DNA from: Toxoplasma gondii ME49
Taxonomy: Eukaryota; Apicomplexa; Conoidasida; Eucoccidiorida; Sarcocystidae
Assembly (NCBI RefSeq): GCF_000006565.2
Contig: NC_031467.1
Span: 1,700,613 to 1,764,612 of the forward strand
Direction of reading: 5' to 3'
DNA: 64,000 bases
Position 1 is the stretch's first letter. Every line of letters starts with the position of its first letter. Under the pieces are notes generated by a model that saw nothing but the letters and a program-made list of their open reading frames with translations, was not told where the DNA came from and did not search any database. Positions 24,301-39,300 of the stretch are shown piece by piece. The translations under genes were made by a program, and so were the position numbers.

Positions 24301-27300
24301 GGGGCAACAGACCGAAAGGTTCATACCAAATTCGAGTTTGAGTTCGATCAAACATCGTCTCGAATTTTTTCATGCGGCAGACGAGTTGACCTCTTCGCAC
24401 TGGGAGCGGCTGCGAGAAGCCAGCTCTCCGGCTCGCAGTTTTGAGGTAGCCACCAACCTAGACAAGAAGTTACAGAACATGACACGCACAGTGCAACGGG
24501 AGCAAAAGGACATTGCTCTCTGGACACTCCTCCACACAGACGCTGAATCACTCCTACAACGGTTTCCTTTGGGAGCCGGAGTTCACTACAGGGCACAGAG
24601 GATCCATCCAACGTCAATTTTAATCTTGTGTACGTTTGTACACACACTCATACAAATTCATTTGCATGCAAACGCATGTTGCTGCAGATAGTTACATGTC
24701 TATTGGAGCAGCTGTGGTTTTAAGTATGGCGACCTAAGGACATCCCGCTCCAGTGAACAATCTCAGAGAGTCACGTACGTTGCCAAGAGATCTTATTCAT
24801 CGAATCGCAACCAGGCGTCTGGCTCCTGTTGCAACCGTGTCTCGGGCTCATTTCTGTGTGTTGACATATACATGCACAAACGGTGCGGGCATGCACATGT
24901 GTGTGATTCAAAGAGCAAGGCTCTAGATGTGCAGCTACTGACTACGCGCGATGTATTTACAACCAAGTAATCTTCAAGCAGCAAATAGGGCATTGTCTCT
25001 CGCTGTGTAGAGACACACGTAGACGGCTCCAGAGATCAGAGTCCTCATTCTCTCGTCGATTTTCTTTCGACCTACCAAAGGCGCTAGTGCGTCTATGGAG
25101 TGCTGTAGCTCTTGAATCTCCACGTTCAACGCCGTCGCCTCCTCACTTTCGCCAGACTGGTTGACGCAGACGAAAAAAAGCGACACCGCCTGCCCACAAC
25201 GGCTTCTGTGACAACAGTTTCCAGCAAGGAATTGGCTTGCTGTCAATTTATTCTCTTCTTTTGTGTCCAAGTCACTGCCATAGTTCACTCCGGGGGGTCG
25301 AAAACGACAAAAGCACGTACCAAAGAATGCCGCTTCAACAACTTCATCTGTGCCACCTTCCGCAACATCGTTTGCTCCAGAGCCCTCGAAGTACGAGACA
25401 CAAAAGGAGAAGACACACGGACAACCAGGGGAGAAGTGCGAAGCATACATCAGCGCTACATCAAGATTGAACTAGAACAGGAAAAACGATGGAGGAGAGA
25501 CGTGACGAAGATACAGGCATTCTTACACAGTGCGCCAGCACCGTTTGAGCTCTTAGAATCACGGAGAGATGAGACAAGATGCAAAGACAGAAACGAATAC
25601 GGAACAGCATCGTTATTGGGGAAGAAAAGATAGAGGAAGACTGTGAGCATGGTAGCTAGAGGCGGGTACAGGGTTCTGAAATGGCCACAGAGAAGAGACT
25701 GGCGAGAAAACTCCACGGTGTGTGTCCTTATCCAAACTACGTCGCTTTGATCTTTGCCCTTTCTCTCGGCTCGCAGCAGATGGCTCACATTTTTTTGAGG
25801 TCTTCGAAGTTTTCAGTGATGGAATCGAGAATGAAGAAGCCGTTCTCTGCCGGATATCTGTGCATGACGCAGACATTCCATGGCAACCAAGCATCTGGCG
25901 CGTGGTGCGCAACAAGCGGCAGGAAGTGAACACATACAACAAACGCTGCCGTTAACGCAGAACTTGAAACGGCCGACCTCGCATTGCAAGCACAGTGAAC
26001 ATCGCCCAAATCACTTGCGGATGACTGTGGCGGCGAGAAGAACATAAAACGTCTATCTTATTCTGCTTTGTTTGCTCTACAGATCGGCCGACCTCCGGAA
26101 GCAGATATGAGGAAGCACGCGAGATATAGGGACGCAGCGATACTCAGGAGTTTTAAAGAGACAGGTGGAGGTATTCCGAGAAACCACTGACTGAGTTTTG
26201 CGAGAATACTTTGTGCCCCCCCCTTTCAAGAGAATACCCTGGCTCCGCCATCAGGCGACAGGACCAGATGCGCACACCCCAATTTTTCGTTTCCTTCCCC
26301 CAGTGGTTAATTTGCTCTGCGTTTCGTACCTGATATCAAAACTCGGCACCGAAACTCGGTGGAACTGCCTGTCATGAATGCTCTGGAAAATGAGAATGAG
26401 CTCGCCAGCGCGGCGGAAAAGCTTCTCCGTCGATCCCTCATCGCACTGATCGTTCGTCCACACCACCACGCCTGCAGAACCCACGCAGCGGTACGATGTG
26501 GAGAAAGCAAGAGAACCAAAGACAGTAGAGGCAAAGGAAACGGATGTCGACACAACCAAGAAGACATAGATAAATATACACGGTGTGAAGGTAAACAGTG
26601 CGTTCCAACGTAAGACCATGTGCCCATCAATCTACTGATGTATACATCCATATATAAATAAATAAATATTTACATATTTCCTCTTCTTACCTTCATGTCT
26701 GGCGTAGATATTCACCATATTGTAGATTCCCTCAAAATCGCGGTCAAACGAAGACTTCCGCGGAAGTGTGGCTTTGTTTCTTCGAGACTTGCTCCGTGGC
26801 TTTGTCTTGTAAACGGTCTGCAGTATCTGCAACCTCGCCAGGAGACAACTGCTGTAGAGCGACAAACGATAGCCCGTCAGAAAGGGAAATCTGTCAGCGT
26901 GTGCAGTGGCAAAGATGCTTTCGGTGTAATTTCGCCGAAGTAAAGCTCTCTGAGACCTCCTGAATCATCAGGGAAAAATCGTCACGCATTGCGAACTGGC
27001 CGCTCCTCTTCGAGGACCGCAACAAGGAACAAGTTTGCCAGCAATGAGAGTGACAGAAAGACCTCGGAAGAGAGCGACGACAGCGTCAACCAGTCGACAT
27101 ACAAACGGCGACCAAAGAGGCTGAACACCCAGTGCGCGAATTTGACGCGAGAAACTCGGAGAAACGACACGATCAGGGGCACCCGTATTGTATCGCCGGT
27201 CGCCGCGGAACACGAACATCCGCAAGAAAGGAGAAAAGGCATTCTGAAGCAACAATAGCCAACGCGCTAGGAGGGAGAAGAAAGCTAAGAGGAAAGATCT

Positions 27301-30300
27301 GGATGGTTCTGGGGGAGAGAAACAGAGAAAGCGCTACGCCGACAATGAGAGAGACGCACCCAATCTGCGCCGGGTCGGACCTGTGGCCCACTTTCCTTAT
27401 CCACGTCCTCAATGCTGCCCGCACTCGGCTCTGGTCTGCGGCACCTGGAAGCACAACCAACGCGCAGACTTGTTGCTTATTGCACGTGAACGTGTGTCTA
27501 TATACGGATACTCACGCAGTTACTCCATGGAAATAGACAGTCAATGATACAACTACATCTCTGGCGCCGCAGGTATATGCGTGCATACAAATATGCACAA
27601 AGATTTATGGACGAAAGATGGATACATAGACACATTGATTTGGATCTGGGAAGATGCGCAAACACAAGCGTGAGAATGAACGCAGCGAGCACGACGAACG
27701 TGGTGGTGCGAAAACTGCTTGCGCATCATGTATTTTGGTTGTAGAGCGAACAACGATACAGAGGAAACGAGCAGAAAGCGGTATATTCAAAGGCATTAAT
27801 ACATACTTTCAGATGTTGAGGACTCTTGTGGCGCAGCCTGATTTTGTGTCGTCGTAGTTTGCGTTACTGCGCGGATGAATGCCGTTTTTTCTCCGTTTTG
27901 TCCTTTGAAAACACTCATCGTGTCGAGGTACTGGCCAACTGATGGACCAGGGTCAGTTACATCTGAGACCTGCGCATGTTCGCACATGTACATGCATGTA
28001 GGGGTATATGTCTCTCCCGGCTGTTGCATCCGGTTCCAAAAATGCGCGGATGCACGCATTTACACTTGCATTCACGCCCCACTCAGGAATAAGCAGCCAG
28101 ATATTTTTTACTTATGCATATGCATGTCTCTGCGTACCCATCAGTACATAAGGATATTATTTATGGTGAGCCAGTTAAATGGAGAATGAACAGAGCAAAC
28201 TGTTGGGTGTTTTCTACCTTAAGAGCGGGCTCTTTGAACGGGGTGTTGCGTTTGTCATGATATCCAACGAAATAATCATCGGCGTTGAAAGTATGAATGA
28301 TAATTCCTTCTGCGTCCGGGTCACGAATAAAGAAAACGTCATGGTCGGTCAGCATGCGCCCCACCAGCAGGTCATCGTCGTACAAAAGGTCTCCAGTTGC
28401 CTCGGCGAAGCACTCAATGAGGACATCTACATTGGCGGCGGTAGTACATGGCAACTCAGAAAAGACGTAGTGTGTCTGAGCAGCGCATGTGTGAAAAAGC
28501 CACAAAAATGACCATGAGTCAAGACTGTTGGCGTGCAGAAAGAAACACCGGTCATAGTCCTATACATCTTCGAGCCCGGTGCACTAATGTTTGTCTCTAA
28601 ATGCGAAAACGTACGTCTGTATATGTAATTTGCCGTACACTTGAGGACGCACCTGCGTATCGTCTGGTTTAATTACTTCCATGCGTACTCTCCACCAAGC
28701 CGCCTCAGCATCGACCTCTCTTTGGCACGTGCGCCTGGATATAAATCTCTATGCAGATATCTGAACCAAACGATACTTGTGAAAGAATCTTTGCTCAAAG
28801 GCCTACAGCTGTTCCAACTGCGACTCACCCTGTTCCAAAAGTTTCCTTTTGGGAGAAGTTTGCTTACCATGATATCTCTGTCCACATTGGGAGGAGGGAG
28901 CTTGGCGAGTTGCGGCGAGAGAATTTGTAACTGTATGGCTGTTTCGCCTTGAGGGAAGTTGAGATATTCGTTTAAAGAAATGCTGAGAGAGGCGACGTCG
29001 CCTCCTCCTCGTCTAATCAGTCGGAAGTTTATGTCGGGGAGGACGGAGCGTACATCTCTGGCCGTTCGGTGACGGTGCACCAGAGCACTGTCTTCTTCAT
29101 GAGACAACCTTTGTGCGTCCTGTTCCTGTGTCTGTGCACGCTGTTTTGCCGGTGACAGAGCCTGAAGATAGGGAAGGTACGGAGTGACGAAGAGTGGCGG
29201 CGAAATGCGGGCGCCGACCCATTGGCCTGGAACAGTCGTGATGCCTGCACTTCTCATAGGCAATACCACCTGGTTGGAGTTCCGGAACCTCGAAGAGTCG
29301 GGAATAGAAACTGTTTTTCGTCGGAGCTTCTGCTTCAGCGGCTGGTCTGTGAACTGGCAGACAACATTGGGTCCTGGGAAGTCTTCACCAGACAACAGGA
29401 ACTCGAGAGGCGTGTCTGGGTCGTCCAGCCAGAAGGAGGAAACCTTCAAGACGTAGTCCGATGGCTCGAGGCCTCCACCCTCAACGACGCGGATCCCCAG
29501 CAAGTCCACGTCGACTTCATAGTACAACAGCTGGATCGTTTCGCCCCTGTTTACCGCCTCCGGGGCGCTGAGTTTGTACACGGCCCATTCAGGCTGGCTC
29601 GCCAAGGCTGGAGACACAGCTCGACTGCTCTCTACCACTCTCCAGGCGCCCGGCTCACTCTTCACTCCATTAAAGGCCGCCATCCAGTGCTGTTCGGCTA
29701 CGGAGGTCAAGTGATCCGCCAAGGGACTGCACGCGCTCGCCGAAAACCCAACGGAAGCCAGCAACCGCGGTTTCGCTCGCCAGGTATTGGTGAGCGTGAC
29801 GGACCGTTCGAGGACATCGAAGGACAGCTGTTGATTGTCCTGGAGAGAATACCAAACAGGTTCGTTGTCAAAGTTCGGGTCCGTCTGACTGTCCTCTTCT
29901 CTCTCTTCGCGAGGATCTCTGTGCGCGCCTCCCGAGGCGTTGAGCCGCTTGCCCCGGTCCTCACGCTCGTCACCTCCGCCCTCGCATGACACCTGTCGCA
30001 GCTTCGGGGGTGTGGCTTCCTGGTGTCTCAAATGGTCCCCCACAGTTCTCTGCCTTTCGTCCAAGTTCGCTGGATCCCAGTCGACGACGATGCTGATCAG
30101 CTTCTTCTCCAGGTCCCCACTCTCAAGAACATCAATGTCGAAGAGCCGCACGACAACTGGGGGTGGAGGGAGCAGGAGGTCCACAAAGCACGGCATCGAA
30201 GCCCTCTTGGGAGATGCGGGTACCGCCAGACTTCGATCTGTAATAGTGCTGGAACTTTCGAGCGAGACGGAGGCGTCTCCACGGCTCCGAGCTCCAGAGG

Positions 30301-33300
30301 CTTCTGCTGTCTCCTGGCCGCTGCGTGGTCCCAGGGCCTTCGAATTCAACGAAGGAGCCATATAAAGGAAGACAGGGACGGCCGTCCGAGCCAGAAAAGA
30401 AGGATTCGCTGTGCTCCCCAGAATCTTCAACTCTTTGTCAATGCGGCGCTCGGGGACGAACTTCACGATCTGCGGGACATCCACATACCAGCAGGAAAAC
30501 GAAAAAAACATGCAAATGCTGACAACAGGGCGGATGCAGGAAAAAACACGTAGTGGCGGTGCAGGCCCGGAAGAGGAGAGAAAAGTCAGGTCAAAATATC
30601 TGGTCACATAAGCCGGGAAAAGGCCTAGATTTCACAGTCCTTTTCGCTGACCTCAGTCTCAACTTCGATTGTCCACCACGGGTTAACGGACGCATCGGGA
30701 TCTAGGGCCGGAAGATTTCGCGCCTGCAGCATATCGGCGTGGAAGTAGACTCGGCGGTAGAGTGGTGAGACAGCTTTGTTTGCGACAGAGCGACACCAGG
30801 CAGAGTCGGAGACAAAGCCAGCGAGAAGAGACTCAAATTCTATTCGCGAACCAACATGCCCTTGGCGGCGCGTTATTCTGTCTACGCCGCACATAACAGC
30901 ACGCTCTTCGGGCCGCGGTACACTTTCCAGTTCCCAGTCGTCGCATACCACCAACTCTCTGCCAAGGAACATGCGGGAGACAGGAACGGAGTTCTCAAAG
31001 AAGAGAGCACGGAAAAATCAGAGATGGGGAAGGAAAGATGACGAGGACGATGGAGGAGGAGGAGGTGCGGCGGAAACTGGCGGCGCGTGTGACAGCAGCG
31101 ACTGAAGCGCGGAAGCGGGAGTGGAGGTTAAATGGTGAAGAAGACACGCAAAAGTAGTGGACTGGGGACAAACAACTATGCATCATGCTTTCAGCGTGAC
31201 TTCAGTTCCCGATAATCCATGTGCGTTGTTTCCTACTCTCAGGATTTCCGACACCCTTTTGCATGGTACGTCAAAAGGAACAACCACATATGTCGAAGCG
31301 GATTTCCTTATGTGCACTTCCTAGCTATGTATTTGCGGATACGTATTGGTCTGTACATTTCTGTTGCGTGTCTTCGTGAGCGCACGACCCGCTGGATTTG
31401 CCGGTAGCAACAACATGAAACTGCCGCTGTAAATGCATGCATGTAAACGTTCTTTCGCAAGCTAGTGAGGCCGTCTATGCGTGTTGTCAAACTTACTGCG
31501 CGCTTTCTCTCAAAGTCGGTCCTATGGGTGGCTCAGGTACCGAACTCGCGGAGGGCTCGCCTAGAGAGGCAAACCGTGCTGGGTCGTCAGTGATAATCGC
31601 GCGAGCCTGGCCTAGAAGGCATCCAGCGAACGTCGATGGAAACCAAGATGGCGGAAGGGGGGTGACTGATTGGTCCCAATGAATCTGAAAGGAGAAATTC
31701 CAGGCGAAAAGCAAAGAAAAGAACTGTGACACCTTCTAAGTCGACGGACAAAACCGGGAAGAGGCCCATTCGTCTAGAGAGAGCCCTCCAGTTCTCGGTG
31801 TCTGGGTAAGAATCCACATGAAGCATGTTTAAACGATCTGTAGATAAAGACCAAGTGCCTTGTACTATTTCCAAACCTGCCGTGAAATTCGTTTCTCGCC
31901 ATCTACCCACGAGCATACTCGTGTTTGTTTTCTCTTGCACTGATCCATCGGACCGAACATCAGTACTGATCCCCTCAATCTCTCGAGGGCTTTTCGTATT
32001 CACCGTTAAATATGCAAGCGGAATACGTATGTATGATAAAGCGTAGAAATACGTACATATATGTATATATTTATATATACTGTGGGATATAAACTTCAGT
32101 GGAGTTGAAGAGACGGAGAGCATACATACAGACGCTGACAGGCTAATACGCTTGAGGAAACTCATACATAGCAATCACTGAGCAGCGGAAAGCGTTTGTA
32201 TTTGTCTAATCTCTAGGTGTGTCCATCTCCTCATGTTTATTTTACTTAGATCGTGAGATCAGCGCTGACAAAAATTGTCCGCAGATATATTTGTAGCAGG
32301 CCGTGCCTCTTCTGTTTCTCGCCTTCCACTCCAACGCACCTGCGCCCATTTCATTTTTTCGGGGATCTTTGCTTGAGATGCCAGGCTTCCAGAATCGCGG
32401 AATGTGCTGCTTTCGCGTCCTAGAAAGCCTGGTCCCCTTTCGCTAAGGAGAACCGCAGGATGAGGAGGGGCGGGTTCCCCCGCTGGGTCGCGTCCTTGAA
32501 ATCAAAGCAAATGAAACCAGAGCAGAGTAGTCTCCCACAATATGTCCGGCTGCCTTTTCATGTTTTTACACGAACAAGTGGTGTCTGCAAACCTAGCTAC
32601 ACTGGGTGATTCCCAATAGGGGTGTCAATTCCCCATTAATACAGCTTTTAGGGGACCGACGAGACTACACATAAACAGATCTCAACGCATGAAGTCAAGC
32701 GTGTACGTTGATACCAGGATTGCTGGCACATGCAACTGTTCGGCGAATACGAGTTGGCAGATCTCCGTTTCGTGCTGTCGACCCGATGATACAGTTGCAC
32801 ACGCCCTTCCATATATGTTTCACTATGCACGCTCACACATTTTCTGCTCTCCAGTTTATTTGTGCCTTCCATCAGCGTCACCGCGTCATTAAGGCACTCC
32901 CATTTAGCCACGCGTTACCCTTGAAGAACTGCTTCCCCGTTGGTGCCACGAGTCACTGCGGAACCGCGCACAAACGAACATAAACAGAACAAAAGCGCTA
33001 ACGAAGAACGTCACTAGGCACAGAGACTCTGGTAATCGACAACAAAGAGAAGGCAACGGAGAACAAGCTCGTTTCCCCTACCTGCGGGTGCGTCCACGGC
33101 CGGGCTGACATCGTCGTTGTCAAAGCTGGCTCTTGTCATACCTCTTTCCTTGGCCTTCAGAAGCGCTTGGGGGGGAGGCCAGCTTTTATCGTCTGCCGAC
33201 GTGCGGAATGTGCCCTCGAGAAAGCGTTTGACCCTTCCAGAGCCTTGTAGAGGGAGGCGACAAAAAAGTCGAGGCGGAATATCTTCCTCTCCCACCGCGA

Positions 33301-36300
33301 CGATGTAGAGGTAGACCCACTGGACCTTTGGAAGGAGATAGACAGGTTCGGAAATGCGCTTCACCCAAGCATTCAGGAGTGATTCGGGGTAGTCGATATC
33401 GTTCTCCAATCGAGAGGGACATGAACCGTGCTGAGGGCAAGGATCCCCTCCCGTTAATGAGTCTCTTGCGGCATTTCTTTCTGCATAGCCACTGTCGCCT
33501 GCACCCGCTCTTTGGTACGCCTCGACTGAGCGGCCTTCCATTTCACCGCGTGGCTTGCTCCAGTTGTAGAGGCGGAGGATCCCGCGGGAATTGACGTATC
33601 CTGGGAACTCTAGGAGATCGAAATTGGCGTCGGGGATGTCATTCATGTCCCGGCTGCTCCGTAACCCCTCTAGATCGCGTGTGAGCGTGCGCCTTTGCGT
33701 GGTCTGGAGCCCGAGAAATCCAACTCTTTTCCGTTTTTCTGTGTCTGCGTCGTCTGGCAGCTCAAGGAGACACCCCGCCACCTGAACCAGGAGGCTCACT
33801 TCTCTCTGTCTGGGAAAGGGAATCAAACAGGCAAAACAATACGAAAAGGAAATGGCTCTGGTGAAGGAACGAAGACGATATAAGGCATAGTGTGACACGG
33901 AGAAACAACCAGGAGAGCGAAGCCTGAGAGTAACGGACCCTTCCCACTGAACTCAAAAGCAATGTAGTCCTGGAGATTCTTGAATCTATCCACATCATTA
34001 TCGATCCATCTCTATGTGCACACAGGCGCACATGCATACATGCATAAATACATACGCACACATACCCGCATACACTTATGAATATGTACGTATACAATAG
34101 CCGCTTCTGCTCGTATACTGCTCGCTTCAATAATACATCTGCGGCGGCATTAAAAGGAACAAGAGACCGAGAATGTCACTCTTTGTCAAAAGACAAAACA
34201 GGAGAAGTGACGCATCATTGTGCGGGTCACTTTCGCGTGTGACCATGAGAAAGTTCCCACACGCGATGGACTTATGCAAAAGCGAGAACCTCCCTCCTCT
34301 GCCGGCTGGCGACCTCTGGAAAACGCCAGCCTGTGCTCTGTCTCACCTGTACATGCCGGGCAAGTAGAGACCTCTGGCAAGCTGGACTTCGATGCGAACT
34401 GGAAGGCCGACTTTGTCAGGGAAGGGAGGCCAGTCTTGCCTCCTCATTCTCTTGTTGTCCACGAGGACACACAGAGAGCCATGGTACGTTGATGGTGGAT
34501 CCAGGCCTCCCTTCAACATCATGGAGTTGAATTCGCCTCGGGCTCCCTCAAAACTGCCGCCATACATGTGCAGCCACGTGGTGCGTCCCAGATTTGCGCG
34601 GAGTAAGCGTAGACTGCCCACTTGCTCTTTCAGCAAACTGTTTCCAAATAGAAGAGGTGAATCCGAATCGTACACGTCCAGGACAAGCTTCTGCTTGCGC
34701 CTGAAGATAAAAGGAATGCGTCAAAACAAAGATGTGGGAATTGCCGCAGGAGGAAAAAAAATCAAACGAAGAAGACAGACGGTGATCAGTTGGTCTACAT
34801 CTTTGAGGAGATATCCTGTGAAAGGAAACAGCTGCGCCACACGAACATGAAGCATTGATCATAGACCGATAGTGTTATTGCAATGTTATGTTTACAAATA
34901 CGTACCGCTGATACACGAATACCATCATAAGCATAACTGCATCATTAATAAACATACACGTGCATATAGCACTAGAGAGAGAAGAAAACACACGTACGAA
35001 AACGTTTCTTCGTCCACACAGCACGTCATCACGGCGAGTAGGTGACGTTTTGCCAATGCTTCTTTCATCAGTCACCCAACCATGAAATCTGTAGGAACAT
35101 GTGCTTACGAGTTCTTAGGCATTCGAATGGGCACAGGATCCCAAACGCACTCTCTCTGTCGGTTGCTTTTGACCGTCGTACTCCATGAATTCGTCTTGTC
35201 TGTACAGTTTGGAGAAGACACGACGACGAAGGGGTCGGAATTATCCCACTGGCACCTATTGTAGTTTTTGTCTGTCTTTGGGAAAAAGTCGCCGTAGATG
35301 TAGACGTAGTAGGTCTGAATGCAAACGAGCGACAATGGCATGAAGGCGAGAGACCATGAATGTGTAGAGGAAAGCGGAAAGACTCCAAAGACAGATAACT
35401 TGACCGAGTAAAATGGTGTGCTCCTAAATGCAGCATTTACAGTGGCAGGCACCACGGCGCTTACATACTTCTGTTCACAGTAGAAATGCACACGCACGCG
35501 ACTCAGGTATGGATATCGTAACGCAGATATGAAGGGCCGGCACGCATGTGTGAAACAGGACCACAAGGCATTGCCGAGTCCAGAATATGTGGTTTGTTTC
35601 TCCTCGTCGCTTTCCGATGGCATGCCATGTTGCGTTCGTACGCACCTAATCTGTTCAGGAAAGACATTATCAACTTACGCCATCTCTGTCTTTCGGTCTT
35701 CGCACGGGCGCATGCGCTCGCTGTTTGCTTTTTTCCTCTTCTGTCGTAGGAGCAGCCTCATTCTCCTGGGCTGCTTCCTGGGCTTGCGCCGTGCTATCTC
35801 TCGCCCGCAATGTTGATGGCTCGAGTTTCTTCTTTTGAAGATTCGGCGGCCGCACAGCTAGGCCGCGTTGTCTGGGTGAGAGAGAAAGCGAATAGCATGA
35901 AAAAGATAGCGCATGTGTAGAGGCGAAAAGAAAAAACCTCAGGCGTTTATCCTAAGAAAATAGTGGTGCTGAACGTCCTGGTCGAAGAACAACCCAACGT
36001 TGGCTGAATGCAAACGAAAAGACGACAAATCAAGGGAGTTAGAGCAGGAAATACAGATATCTGCGTGGATGGAAATCTGTCGGTCCGAGAGTGCTGCATA
36101 TATACATATATATAAATATTCACTGGCTCCGTGCACTCAGCTAGAGCAACACGGACTCACATACACGTTTATGTCAGCATACACGTATATCGTATCGAAC
36201 CGGGTACGCAGCAGCAAATGCAAGCGATAAAGAAGAAACATTACTCCTGTGTATAGAAGAATCCGTTAGCAAAAATATGTGCGTCCATGTATGTACTCAT

Positions 36301-39300
36301 GCATGGAGGCATCCATCGACTCACACAGTGTACTTGAATATGTAGTGCAAAACCTGTGCATAGGAGTATTTTCATTCCACTTGCTATGGCACGTTATAAT
36401 AAGTGTCGCTACCTCTAAAGTGGTAAGCAGAAAGATTAGAGGATCAGAAGACCAACCAAAAAAAGGCGCTAGCAGTGCGCGAGAATTATTTGGAGTTTGG
36501 GCTAGAGAACCTGGTTCTATGCAACGGCTGATTACGGGCGCGAATCCTTGAATTCTCGTTCTACGGATACACTTGCACGCATGCAGCGGCGCGTCTTTAT
36601 ATACGTTCCTATTTACGATACATAGTAAGAAGGCTCGCTTGTTATAACAACTAGGTACCCGCTCGTTCTTTCCCTTTTTTGGTTCCTAATCTCCGCTATC
36701 CTCGTGGTGGTTTCAAACTGATGAGACAACGAACAAAATCTGCGCGTACACAGGAGGGGGGAAGTGATAAAGATCGACGAGCTCTCTTGGTGTTTCCTTC
36801 GCTGTAAAGATGTCGACGTGTAAGAGGACCTACAGAGGAAAGGCAAACAACAAGGTGAAGAGCGAAATCGAGGGCAAAGCAAGCATTTATGCAGTATGCA
36901 ATAATTTGTGTAAGCATGTTTCTTCCCGCGTTCTTGCTTTCCATGACCCTTGCAAAGTCTCAGAGTTCTGTAATCCGTTGGGAAGGAGCACTAAACCGGT
37001 CTTAAGGTCCTCACCTCACCAACTCCCATTCCGGAGGCACTGAGAAGTATCGCCCTAGCAGCCCATGCGCATACTTTGGCCTCGACGCAGAAATCACGGA
37101 TCTCGTCGAGAGGGAACTCCCACGCTCCAAATGGAAGAAACTGTGACTATTTCAAAGACAACAAGACGAAACGTACAAAGGAGAAACGCCTCTTGCGTTG
37201 TTCTTACACCGCTTGATCTCAGGACGATGTCTGTTTCCTCCACTTGCTGAAACATAGCGAGCTCAGGTGACTTACGAAGACTTTACCATACACGAGAACA
37301 CGCCAAACCGGACTCTGCGCTTCGATTTGGATTTTATGCTGCCACAACTAGATACGTAACGCATAACCTATGGCTGATGGCCGCACAAATAATTTCACCT
37401 GCCCGCAAAAGGGTACGTGGACTCAAGACAAGTCGAATAAACGTAAAGGCATGCAATTATGTGCAGTTGTATCCGCTGTAGAATTACATGTTTTCATGCA
37501 TTCACGCATACACGCGCATATATGTAATGAACATATATAAAACTGTGACAGATGAACTGCGTTGATGAATTTCGATTCAATTTTTCCGGAACAAGCACGT
37601 GTTTCCACTCTTCGTTACACACCTCCGGTTGACCCGTGTGTGCTCGGCGCCTCTCCTTCTTGTCTGAGGATAGAAATGGAGCCATGCGCAGCAGTTATTT
37701 TCGCCAGCCCTGACAAAAGACACTTCAGTGTGTACGTCACCCCAGAATTTTACTTATCCAGAATACCTCAAGAAACACAGATATGCTCATTTCTCTCGGA
37801 AGAGCTGGGTGTCTCATCGCTCTTCGGAGATTAAACGAGCTTGTCCTTCCGAGGCAACGATCGCGAGCATCGGCACCACAAATAATCCGAAAGTGTTGTT
37901 TCCTTTTCGCCCTCCTCGGCGGTGTGTTGAACGCAGGGAATCGTGTTCCAATGTGTTTTACCTCTCCGTCGAAGAGTCAGCTCGTCCTCATATTTGCTGT
38001 TGTTTGAACGCTGTGGAGTTTTCTCCTTGTCGATGGGCACCCCGTGAAACGGTGCTTCTGTCTGCTTCTCCTTGCTTGCCTTATTCTTGCTTTTCGCGTT
38101 CTGAGTTTTCAGGTCTGAATTGTCTCTCGCCTCCGCAGTCGGCGCGGCCACTTCGGCCGCAGAACTATGGCGCGCCTGTGCAAGTCTCTCCCCCTCTACT
38201 TCGCCGTCCTGGCCCTCTTGCTTTTTATCCTCATTCCCCGTCCCATGAGATAGATTCGCTACTTGTTTTCTCTCCTCGGCTACTGCCTCGGCAATAGGAT
38301 CTTGGATATTCACTCTCACACTCGTCACGGGCACACTGTTCTCGTCTCTGGTGTGTCGTTGGAGATAGAGCGATTTAGCTGCGTCCAGATCGTCTTCCTG
38401 TTTTGTAGCAAGAGAGAAACAAGCACATTTGGCAGAACAAACAAACATGGAAAATAGTGGCAACACATAGACATCTTGCTTGGATGGAGGCGCGCCGTCC
38501 AGGACGGTGTACTTGAGTGCACTAAAATGTGGCAGTTCGCTGGTTTTCTAGGAAAACACGAATCGGGAACTCACAGTATCTACCGTAGTCGGCATCTTGT
38601 GAAGGTGAAAAAGGATATACCAGAAAACCCACCACCACGTTCTTCACAAGCAGTGCCTTGTGGCGCTATGCCTTCCAACCACAAAAGTCGATGATGGAGA
38701 GACGCTGACAGGTCAACATTTCCGACACGGCAGTCGCTGCAGAACTTAGCGAAAAGGCTTATGGGTCTTGAAAACACAGGCAGGGACATGCGACGGACTT
38801 CTGGAACTCAGTCAAGGAGGAAGTTAAACGAACAGAAAAGAGGAGAACTGAAAGAGTCCTCAGAATCTCGAGAGAGAGGTAACACATACCACAGAAATCC
38901 GGAGGGATGGAAATAAACAAGGGACGAAGATAACAGCGGTCTCAACTAACTTAACTGTGTCCCTGAGAGATCAAGCAAGATGACAGCAAATGTTTTTCGT
39001 GCGTGTCTAGATTCTGTTCGACTCGAAAGTGTAGAGGCGATCCAATACTGGCCAGCACCTCTCGAGACGGCTGCAACAGGGTCTAGAGCCACGTACAGTT
39101 CTTACATTTCCTTTTCTAAGGATCCATTCTAGCTTAAGACGGTTTTGAATAAGATCCTCGATCGTGCTGTTATACAGAAAAAAAGATAACTGAGATCCCT
39201 GGAAAAACAAGAGAGAAACAGGAGAAAACAAGAGACCATGCATACATGTGAATTGTTTCAGATATGTAGGACGGAAAAACAACACATGCGAGGAAGACCA

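Noticed and set aside
29222..29989. Plus-strand frame of 255 codons
   Set aside because: It lies entirely antisense to the large ferlin exon, whose minus-strand frame matches the family; this is a shadow frame.
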